From positions 1-64,000 of the forward strand of contig NZ_BOOK01000036.1 of NCBI RefSeq assembly GCF_016863195.1: a stretch of 64,000 nucleotides of DNA, written 5' to 3'. Origin of the DNA: Paraplanobispora takensis. Lineage in GTDB: Bacteria > Actinomycetota > Actinomycetes > Streptosporangiales > Streptosporangiaceae. Shown here in pieces: positions 33,677 through 40,374 of this stretch. The notes under the pieces are model-generated. The model ran no database searches, was not told the DNA's origin, and was given only the letters and a program-made list of their open reading frames with translations. The position numbers and the translations under genes are program-made. Every line of letters begins with the position of its first letter. The stretch's first letter is position 1.

Positions 33677-33824
33677 GGTCAAACCGGCGCCCCAGCTCAC
33701 GGCCCTGACGCCGGGCTCGGACCGGGGCACCGGCCCCATGGTTGATCAGGGCGCGCCGTATCCCGGATGTCAACAGGTCCGAAACGAGTTGCCCGCGTCG
33801 GCCGCGAGCCGCTAGACACGCGGG

Positions 33825-34379
33825 GTGATGTTCGCGAACAAGCCCACTCTTCACGGGGAGCGCGTGACGCTCCGGCCCGTCGGCCCCGAGCACGTCGACG
33901 GCCTCTGGGAACTCGTCAACGACCCGGAGACCGCGCGGCTGACCGGCTCCCACGGGAAGGTCGACTATCAGGCCACCGCGGCCTGGTACGGCTCCCGCGG
34001 CGAGCACGGCGACCGGCTGGACCTGGCGATCTGCACCGCCGGGGACGACGCCTACGTCGGCGAGGTCGTGCTCAACGACCTTGACACCGGGAACCTCTCG
34101 TGCAACCTGCGGATCGCACTGTCCGGCCCGCGCGTGTTCGGCAAGGGGTACGGCACCGAGGCGATCCGGCTCGTGCTCGGCCACGCCTTCGCCACCACGG
34201 ACCTGCACCGGATCGAACTGGAGGTCTACGCGTTCAACGAGCGGGCAGCCCATGTCTACCGTAAGGTCGGCTTCGTCCGGGAGGGAGTGCGCCGAGATGC
34301 GTTGTTGTGGGACGGCGAATGGCACGACGCGATCGTCATGGCAATCCTCGCCCCTGACTGGAGGGTCAAGTCAATCTGA
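33825..34379 (+). CDS. GNAT-family N-acetyltransferase (RimJ/RimL-like)
   Basis: This 184-residue acetyltransferase has the GNAT fold seen in RimJ/RimL and spermidine acetyltransferases: LHGERVTLRPVGPEHVDGLW at the start, the acetyl-CoA pyrophosphate loop FGKGYGTEAIRLVLGHAF near residue 105, and VYAFNERAAHVYRKVGFVRE near 140. The last segment is the usual motif B. GTG 33825 and ATG 33828 are adjacent choices; no clear ribosome site exists, so a leaderless mRNA is possible. The substrate is unknown. Confidence 0.92.
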   Translation: MMFANKPTLHGERVTLRPVGPEHVDGLWELVNDPETARLTGSHGKVDYQATAAWYGSRGEHGDRLDLAICTAGDDAYVGEVVLNDLDTGNLSCNLRIALSGPRVFGKGYGTEAIRLVLGHAFATTDLHRIELEVYAFNERAAHVYRKVGFVREGVRRDALLWDGEWHDAIVMAILAPDWRVKSI

Positions 34380-34440
34380 CAGACATCCAGTGATTTTCCG
34401 GAAACATCTGTTGACCTCTCCGAAACAATGCTACGTTCTC

Positions 34441-34454
34441 TGGGAGCGCTCCCA
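34441..34454. promoter_or_regulatory. CelR operator upstream of celR
   Basis: TGGGAGCGCTCCCA is the exact 14-bp palindrome bound by CelR of Thermobifida fusca and CebR of Streptomyces. It lies 30 bases before the LacI-family gene start, indicating autoregulation. Identical or near-identical copies occur at 40279 and 40397. Confidence 0.93.
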
Positions 34455-34484
34455 CCTGCACGGCATTTAGGTGTGGAGGAAGTT

Positions 34485-35489
34485 ATGCCCGACGTGCCCA
34501 CCCTCGCCCAGGTCGCTGCTGAAGCGGGTGTGTCCCCCGCGACGGCGTCCAGGGTCCTCACCGGTTCTGTCAGAGTCAGCACCTCGACCCGCAGGCAGGT
34601 TCACGACGCGATCTCCAGGCTCGGTTACGTACGGCACCGCGCTCCCCGGGGCGGAACCGGACGCCGCTGCGACCTGACCGTCGCGGTGGTCGTCTGCGAA
34701 CCGTCGCAGCGGCTTTTCACCGAGCCCTTCTACGCCAGGATGATCACCACCGCGGAGGAGGTCCTCACCGCCCACGGCATCCCGCTCACGGTGATGACGG
34801 CCAGCTCCGCCACCTCCACCATCGCCACCCCGCAGCTGGTCGCCGGGGGCGTCGACGGCATCCTGCTGATCGGCGCGCGGGAGCGGCACCCGCTGGTGGT
34901 GACGCTGGCGGCCTCGGGCATCCCGGTGCGCAGCGCCGGCCGCCTGCCCGACGGCGTCGACATGCCCTATGTGGACATGGACAACCACGACGGGGGCCGG
35001 CAGGCCGCCGAACACCTGCTCCTGGGCGGCCGGCGGGCCATCGCGGCCATCGCCGGGCCGCCGGGACTGCCCGCGTCGCGGGACCGGCTCGACGGCTTCA
35101 CCCGGACGCTCTCCCTGGCCGGCATGCCCGCCGTCCCCGTGGCCTACGGCGACTTCACCCACTCGTCGGGGGTGCACGCCGCCCAGTGGCTGCTGCGCAG
35201 GATGCCGCACCTCGACGCGATCTTCGCCGCCTCCGACGTGATGGCCGCGGCGGCCGTACAGACCCTGCGCCGGGCCGGGCGCCGGGTGCCCGACGACGTG
35301 GCCGTGATCGGCTTCGACGACGCCCCCATCGCCCGGCGCACCTCCCCCACCCTGACCACGGTCCGTCAGCCGGTGGAGGAGTTCGCCGCGACCGCCACCC
35401 GGCTGCTCCTGCGGTCGATGGCCTCCCCCGACCCCGTCCGCGACAACCCGACGCTGCCGACGGAGCTGGTGGTCCGTGAGTCGGCCTGA
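34485..35489 (+). CDS. celR: LacI-family cellulose/cellobiose-utilisation repressor (CelR/CebR type)
   Basis: This 334-residue LacI-family repressor has the helix-turn-helix TLAQVAAEAGVSPATASRVL at residues 5-24, the hinge RLGYVRHRAPR, and a periplasmic-binding-like sensor (DGILLIGARERHP, DMDNHDGGRQAAEHLL, VIGFDDAPIARRTSPTLTTV). The start follows GGAGGAAG. In T. fusca and Streptomyces this repressor binds TGGGAGCGCTCCCA and is released by cellobiose or cello-oligosaccharides. The same site is here before celR and twice at the Cel48 gene, so the identification rests on operator plus context. A receptor-type kinase gene overlaps its 3' end by 14 bases, which suggests a shared transcript. Confidence 0.9.
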   Translation: MPDVPTLAQVAAEAGVSPATASRVLTGSVRVSTSTRRQVHDAISRLGYVRHRAPRGGTGRRCDLTVAVVVCEPSQRLFTEPFYARMITTAEEVLTAHGIPLTVMTASSATSTIATPQLVAGGVDGILLIGARERHPLVVTLAASGIPVRSAGRLPDGVDMPYVDMDNHDGGRQAAEHLLLGGRRAIAAIAGPPGLPASRDRLDGFTRTLSLAGMPAVPVAYGDFTHSSGVHAAQWLLRRMPHLDAIFAASDVMAAAAVQTLRRAGRRVPDDVAVIGFDDAPIARRTSPTLTTVRQPVEEFAATATRLLLRSMASPDPVRDNPTLPTELVVRESA

Positions 35490-36936
35490 GTCCGGCGGCC
35501 TGCGCGCGGGCGACGTGCTCGCGCGCAGGTATCTGCTGATGGAGCCCATCGGCAGGGGCGGCATGAGCGTCATCTGGCGCACCTTCGACCAGTCCCTGCA
35601 GCGGATGGTCGCGGTGAAGATCCTGGACGGCGACTTCGGCGCGGACCGGGAGCTCATCCGGCGCGAGGCCCGTGCCACCGCGCGCCTCATCCACCCCGAC
35701 GCGATCGAGGTCTACGACTACGGGGAGACGGTCACCGCCCAGGGCCGCCTGGCCGCGTACGTGGTGATGCGCCTGCTGGAGGGGCGCCCGCTGTCCGACC
35801 GGCTCGCCGAGGGCCCGCTGCCGTGGGCGGAGGCGGTGACGGTGGCCGGGAAGCTGGCCACCGTCCTGGCCGCCGCCCACGAGCGGGGCATCGTCCACCG
35901 CGACGTCACCGCCGAGAACGTGATGCTGACCGCCGACGGCGCCAAGCTGCTCGACTTCGGCATCGCGGCCTTCATCGGCGAGGAGGGCGACGACCGCGCC
36001 TCCGAGTACGGCACGCCGCCCTACGTGGCACCCGAGCGCCTGACCGGCACGGCCGCCGACCCGGCCGGCGACGTCTACGCGCTGGGCGTGCTGCTGTTCG
36101 AGATGCTCACCGGCGGCACGCCGTACCCGGAGCGGACCTGGGAGGAGATAGAGCAGGCCCGGCGCGACCGGCCCCCTCCCGAGCCGCACGTCCCGGGACT
36201 GCCGCCCGAGGTCGCCGCACTGTGCCGGCGCTGCCTGTCGCACGAGCCGCGGCTGCGGCCGGACGCCCGGCAGGTGGCCGCCGTCCTGACGGCGGCGCCG
36301 ACCGCGGGCCGGTCGTCGCCGCCACGCAGGGCGGCGGCCGTGACGGTCGCGGCGGTCGCGGTGCTAACCGCGGGGGCGCTGACGTGGGCCCAGCTCACCG
36401 GCGTCTTCGACCCGCCTGCCGGCACCGGCCTCGCCGTCGGGACGCCCTCGGTCCCCGTCCCCGTGACGGCGGAACCCTCGGCCTCCGCGCCCGTGACCGC
36501 GGAGCCCTCACCCTCCGGGGCCCGTTCGCCGGGCCCGCGGACCGACGCCGATCCCACCGGCCCCGCCACTCCGGTCCGCGAGCCGGACGACGAGCCGGAC
36601 GACGAGCCCGTCAACGAGATCGCGGACAGCCCGGCCGAGGAGACGGCCACGCCGATGCTCATGGTGGAGGCCACCCGTCCGTCCTCGCCCGCGCTCGGCC
36701 CCAGCGTGCGACGCTTCAACGCTCTGCTGGCCCAGGGCGAGAACACCGGAGCGATCCGCCCGGACGTGGCGCTGGACCTGCGGCAGGTGCTGTCCAGCAG
36801 CATCTGCTGCGGCCAGGATCTCTCCCGGGTCCGCGGGAAGATCGCCGACCGTCACCGCGAGGGGGCGATCACCGATGTGTTCCGCGAGGCTCTGAACGAC
36901 CAGCTCGTGGTCGTGGCGCTGGCCATGGCCAGATGA
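35476..36936 (+). CDS. Receptor-type Ser/Thr protein kinase co-transcribed with celR
   Basis: This is a 486-residue kinase. Residues about 15-275 form a Hanks-type domain with IGRGGMSVIW, the ATP Lys in VAVKIL, IVHRDVTAENVM, LLDFGIA and VAPERL. One transmembrane helix follows (about 287-306, AAAVTVAAVAVLTAGAL). The extracellular part is a Pro/Ser/Glu-rich linker with acidic repeats (EPDDEPDDEP), then a helical domain of about 80 residues (SVRRFNALLAQGENTGAIRP) holding an adjacent Cys pair (SICCGQD). I do not recognise that sensor domain. The GTG start lies inside the celR end, a strong sign of translational coupling, so the kinase should be expressed under CelR control. CelR itself is a possible substrate (inference). 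Confidence 0.92.
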   Translation: MSRPESGGLRAGDVLARRYLLMEPIGRGGMSVIWRTFDQSLQRMVAVKILDGDFGADRELIRREARATARLIHPDAIEVYDYGETVTAQGRLAAYVVMRLLEGRPLSDRLAEGPLPWAEAVTVAGKLATVLAAAHERGIVHRDVTAENVMLTADGAKLLDFGIAAFIGEEGDDRASEYGTPPYVAPERLTGTAADPAGDVYALGVLLFEMLTGGTPYPERTWEEIEQARRDRPPPEPHVPGLPPEVAALCRRCLSHEPRLRPDARQVAAVLTAAPTAGRSSPPRRAAAVTVAAVAVLTAGALTWAQLTGVFDPPAGTGLAVGTPSVPVPVTAEPSASAPVTAEPSPSGARSPGPRTDADPTGPATPVREPDDEPDDEPVNEIADSPAEETATPMLMVEATRPSSPALGPSVRRFNALLAQGENTGAIRPDVALDLRQVLSSSICCGQDLSRVRGKIADRHREGAITDVFREALNDQLVVVALAMAR

Positions 36937-36984
36937 ACCGGTGCGGGCCCGCGGACGCCGGGCCCGCCTCCCTCCGCGGGCCGG

Positions 36985-37368
36985 TCAGGCGACCGTGGGC
37001 GGCGGAGCCGGGCCGGTACGGCGCGTGGGGGCGTGGCGCAGGGACTCGGCCACGCTCGGATCGGTGGGGAAGGCGTCGCCGAGCCGGGTGAGCTCCAGGA
37101 GACGCTCGAGGAACCCCCTGACCCCGGCCAGCCGGAGCCATCCGCCCGCCTCGAAGGTGCGGCGCAGCCCGGACAGCAGCATCCACACTCCGGTGGAGTC
37201 GCAGAACTCCAGGTCGGACACGTCGATGATCATGTGGACGTGCCCCTCTGCCAGCAGGTCCGCGAACGTCCGGTCCAGCTCGGGGGTCGAGACCTTGTCC
37301 AGGTCACCGGCCACGGAAACGACCACGCACGCGCGGTAGTGCGTGACCTGGATGGACAACTTTGTCAT
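36985..37368 (-). CDS. STAS-domain anti-sigma factor antagonist
   Basis: This 127-residue protein is of the SpoIIAA/RsbV type. The phospho-accepting Ser lies in EFCDSTGVWMLLSG (about residue 59), the usual DST/DSS motif. Such proteins are phosphorylated by anti-sigma kinases and, when dephosphorylated, free a sigma factor. A Pro/Thr-rich tail ends the protein. No anti-sigma factor or sigma gene is next to it. It lies on the opposite strand between two receptor-type Ser/Thr kinases, either of which might modify it (inference). Confidence 0.93.
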   Translation of the reverse strand: MTKLSIQVTHYRACVVVSVAGDLDKVSTPELDRTFADLLAEGHVHMIIDVSDLEFCDSTGVWMLLSGLRRTFEAGGWLRLAGVRGFLERLLELTRLGDAFPTDPSVAESLRHAPTRRTGPAPPPTVA

Positions 37369-37688
37369 GGTTCGCCTGCCTATGAGCCAGGCCGAAGAAC
37401 GGCTGTGATGGTGCGACAGGCGCGATGGCCAGTAAGGTCAACGTACAGGGACGATCAAGAGGGCACAGCCCCGGTGCCCTGACAATACGAGGATACTTGC
37501 CGCCCGTCGGCGCACTTACCGCCGCTGGACGCGATCCCCTTCACGGTTGGTCAGGATTTCCGACGACACACCATACAGATCCCACAAAAAGGCGTAGAAG
37601 TTCCCAGAAAACGGGATCAGGCGTTTAAGATCATCCGGCTGTGCTCGCGATCCTGCGGCGGGGGCTCGACGGGAGGGACACGGGGACG
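37369..37688. other. Intergenic region between divergent STAS and kinase-GH6 genes
   Basis: The 320 bases hold the promoters of both genes. It is lower in GC than the surroundings, especially 37560-37630. No CelR palindrome, tRNA or convincing ORF was seen. Confidence 0.6.
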
Positions 37689-39956
37689 ATGGAGGCTCTA
37701 CGGGACAGCGATCCACGCCGGGTGGGACCCTACGTCCTCACCGGCCGGCTCGGGCAGGGCGGGATGGGCGTGGTCTACCTCGCCACGGACGAGGCGGGCG
37801 ACCGGGTCGCGGTCAAGGTGATCAACTGGCACCTCGCGGGCGACCCCGGCTTCCGCCGCCGCTTCCGCCGGGAGGTCGCCGCCGCGCAGCGGGTCGCCCG
37901 GTTCTGCACCGCCCCGGTGCTGGCCGCCGACGTGGACGGGGACCTGGCCTACCTGGTGACGGAGTTCGTGCCCGGCCCCAGCCTGCAGGAGGCCGTGGCG
38001 GACGGCGGCCCGCTGACCGGCTCCAGCCTCGACGGGCTGGCGGCCGGCGTCGCGGTCGCCCTGCGGGCCATCCACGGCGCCGGGATCGTCCACCGTGACC
38101 TCAAGCCGTCCAACGTGCTGCTGTCCCCGGTCGGCCCCAAGGTGATCGACTTCGGCGTGGCCCGCCTGGTCGAGGGGCACAGCCAAGCCAGCAGCGCGGT
38201 GGTGGGCACCCCCGCCTACATGTCGCCGGAGCAGGTGGGCGGCGCCCCCGCCACCCCGGCCTCGGACGTCTTCGCCTGGGGCGGCGTGGTGGCCTACGCC
38301 GCAGTCGGGCGCGGGCCCTTCGACGGCGGCTCCGTCCCCGCAGTCCTGTATCGGGTGACGCACGCCGAACCCGACCTGACCGGGCTCCGCGGCCCCCTGC
38401 TGCCCCTCGTGACCGCCGCCCTCGCCAAGGACCCCGCCGACCGCCCCACCCCGCAGGAACTGCTGGACGCCCTCAGCGCGGCCCCCGCGGGCACCGTCCC
38501 GCCCCTGCCCGCGTCCCCGCCGGGCACCGGGGAGACCGTGGCCGCCCGGGACACCCGGATCCGCGGGATCGGGCCGGGGTACGCGAACCACGCACCGGCC
38601 GGCGACACGGGCGGGCCGCAAGACGACGGCGACAGCCCTGAAGACGGGACCGGCAGGCCGGGAGGCGGGACGGGCGGGCCGGGAGGCGACGGGGAGCCGA
38701 CGCTCGAAGGCGGGGCCCGGCGGCCGTCCCGCAGGCGGTTGTGGACGGGCGCGGCGGCCGCGGCGAGCGCCGTGGTGGCCGTAGCCGTCATCCTGCAGTC
38801 CGGTCTCCTGGGCGGGTCCGCCGGGTCCACGGCCTCTTCCGGGCCGGACACGGCGGCCACGGCGACCTCGGCGGACCCGGCCCGGGCCATGAGCGCCTCC
38901 GGTCCCAACCCGCTGGACGAGGACGGCCTGCGGCTCTTCACGCCCCCGCAGAGCGACGCCGCCCGGCAGGCGAAGATCTGGGCCGCCGGCGGGCGCGCCA
39001 GGGACGCCGCGCTGATGGAGGCGTTCGCGGAGGTTCCCCAGGCCGTATGGCTGGAAGGGCCGTCCGGCGACAAGGCCCGCCGCACCGTCTCCGCGACCTT
39101 GAGGGCAGCCGGGAAGACCGGCTCGGTGCCGATCTTCGCGACCTACCACCTGCCGTTCAAGGACTGCCGTCCGACCGGGCCGGTGGGCGGGGCCGCGAGC
39201 GACGGCGCCTACCGGTCCTGGATCGACGGGATCGCCGAGGAGATCGGCGACGCGCGGGCCGTGGTGATCCTGGAGCCGCAGAGCCTCGTGAACATCCCCG
39301 GCACCACCGAGTGTGAACGCGGGGACGCCGCCACCGAGAAGAGCCGGTTCGCCAACCTCTCCCACGCCGTCGACCGGCTCGGGAAGCTGCCCCGCACCGC
39401 GGTCTACCTCGACGGCAGCTTCGAGAAGTGGCCCAGCCTGGAGGAGATGGCGCACCGGCTCCTCAGAGCCGGGGTGACCGCAGCGGACGGTTTCTTCCTC
39501 AACGCCAGCGGCTACCAGCCCACGGAGGGACTCGTCGACTACGGCGACCGGCTCGCCAGGTGCGTCCACGTCCAGGCGACGCAGGGAACCGACGACTGCC
39601 TCGACGCGGAGATCGCGGCGGCGCCGGACGACCCGGCCGCGCTCCCGCACTTCGTGATCGACACCAGCCGCAACGGGCGGGGGGAGTGGGTGCCGGACAA
39701 GGAGTACGCCAAGCCGCAGACCTGGTGCAACCCTCCTGATCGCGGCCTCGGCCTCCGGCCGACCACGGCGACGGGATCGGAGCTGGTGGACGCCTACCTG
39801 TGGATATCCCTGCCCGGTCACTCGAACGGGACGTGCACGCGCGGCACCGACGGCCCCGAGGACCCGGTCTACGGCACGGTGCCGCCGGGCGGCGGGCAGT
39901 GGTGGGCGGAGATGGCCCTCGAACGCGCCAGGCTCGCCGACCCGCCCCTGCGCTGA
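37689..39956 (+). CDS. Ser/Thr protein kinase fused to an extracellular GH6 (cellulase-family) domain lacking the catalytic acid
   Basis: This 755-residue receptor has an unusual build. Residues about 12-270 are a complete Hanks kinase: LGQGGMGVVYLA, ATP Lys in VAVKVI, HRDLKPSN at 135-142, VIDFGVAR, then SPEQVGG. A Gly/Pro/Asp linker and one transmembrane helix (about 352-373) follow. Residues about 407-750 align with glycoside hydrolase family 6: VPQAVWLEG, then FKDC (Asp492), AYRSWIDGIAEEI, VILEPQSLVNIPG, VIDTSRNGRG (Asp658), TWCNPPDRGLG and DAYLWISLPGHSNG. The Asp of the family's EPD motif, the catalytic acid, is Gln531 here (codon 39279-39281), so hydrolysis should be lost or crippled while the sugar cleft may remain. 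Several Cys fit an extracellular location. It lies just upstream of the cellulase genes. ATG 37689 is chosen because it precedes GPYVLTG by the usual distance. A role as cellulose receptor is inferred. Confidence 0.93.
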   Translation: MEALRDSDPRRVGPYVLTGRLGQGGMGVVYLATDEAGDRVAVKVINWHLAGDPGFRRRFRREVAAAQRVARFCTAPVLAADVDGDLAYLVTEFVPGPSLQEAVADGGPLTGSSLDGLAAGVAVALRAIHGAGIVHRDLKPSNVLLSPVGPKVIDFGVARLVEGHSQASSAVVGTPAYMSPEQVGGAPATPASDVFAWGGVVAYAAVGRGPFDGGSVPAVLYRVTHAEPDLTGLRGPLLPLVTAALAKDPADRPTPQELLDALSAAPAGTVPPLPASPPGTGETVAARDTRIRGIGPGYANHAPAGDTGGPQDDGDSPEDGTGRPGGGTGGPGGDGEPTLEGGARRPSRRRLWTGAAAAASAVVAVAVILQSGLLGGSAGSTASSGPDTAATATSADPARAMSASGPNPLDEDGLRLFTPPQSDAARQAKIWAAGGRARDAALMEAFAEVPQAVWLEGPSGDKARRTVSATLRAAGKTGSVPIFATYHLPFKDCRPTGPVGGAASDGAYRSWIDGIAEEIGDARAVVILEPQSLVNIPGTTECERGDAATEKSRFANLSHAVDRLGKLPRTAVYLDGSFEKWPSLEEMAHRLLRAGVTAADGFFLNASGYQPTEGLVDYGDRLARCVHVQATQGTDDCLDAEIAAAPDDPAALPHFVIDTSRNGRGEWVPDKEYAKPQTWCNPPDRGLGLRPTTATGSELVDAYLWISLPGHSNGTCTRGTDGPEDPVYGTVPPGGGQWWAEMALERARLADPPLR

Positions 39957-40150
39957 GAGCGGGCACCGGCCTCCGCGGCGCAAACCCGTCTCCGCGCGGC
40001 GGGCCGGAGCCGCCCCGCGGCGAGGACCGGCCCCACCCCTGTGGCAGGAGGCCGGCCCGCCCTCCGCACCGGCCGTACGGACGAGGCGGGCGCCTTCCGG
40101 AGGCCTTCGCCCGGACGATCACGCCCGGAGCGACAAACCAAGCACTTGTC

Positions 40151-40161
40151 TGAAAGTTTCA
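40151..40161. promoter_or_regulatory. GAAAGTTTC-type inverted repeat (possible XylR-like site)
   Basis: TGAAAGTTTCA is a perfect 5-1-5 inverted repeat. A close relative (CGAAAGTTTCG) precedes the xylanase gene at 47751. Similar sequences precede xylanase genes in other actinomycetes, so a pentose-responsive regulator is possible. Confidence 0.45.
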
Positions 40162-40278
40162 CGTTCCGGAAACCGGGCCGGACACATCCCAGTGGCCTGA
40201 CCGGCATCGGAGGGAAACCCCGGCGTAACCGGGCCCTCATGCCATTGACATCCCTGCGGCTCCCCCCAGAATCCTCTT

Positions 40279-40292
40279 TGGGAGCGCTCCCA
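40279..40292. promoter_or_regulatory. CelR operator upstream of the Cel48 gene
   Basis: TGGGAGCGCTCCCA, identical to the site before celR, lies 82 bases upstream of the Cel48 start codon. Confidence 0.93.
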
Positions 40293-40374
40293 CACACTTT
40301 CCCCCTTGCTTGATCCGACGCGAGGCCGTAACCAGCGGAATCACGGCGGACCCACCCCTGGAGGAACCTCTTCG

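Larger units (their letters stand above)
39957..40374 (+). promoter_or_regulatory. Promoter region of the Cel48 gene (418 bases)
   Basis: The region has no gene. It holds, in order, an inverted repeat TGAAAGTTTCA (40151-40161), TTCCGGAA (40164-40171, shared with the celR promoter) and a perfect CelR operator (40279-40292). The ribosome site GGAGGA lies 9 bases before the Cel48 start. The arrangement implies control by CelR plus at least one other regulator. Confidence 0.75.
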
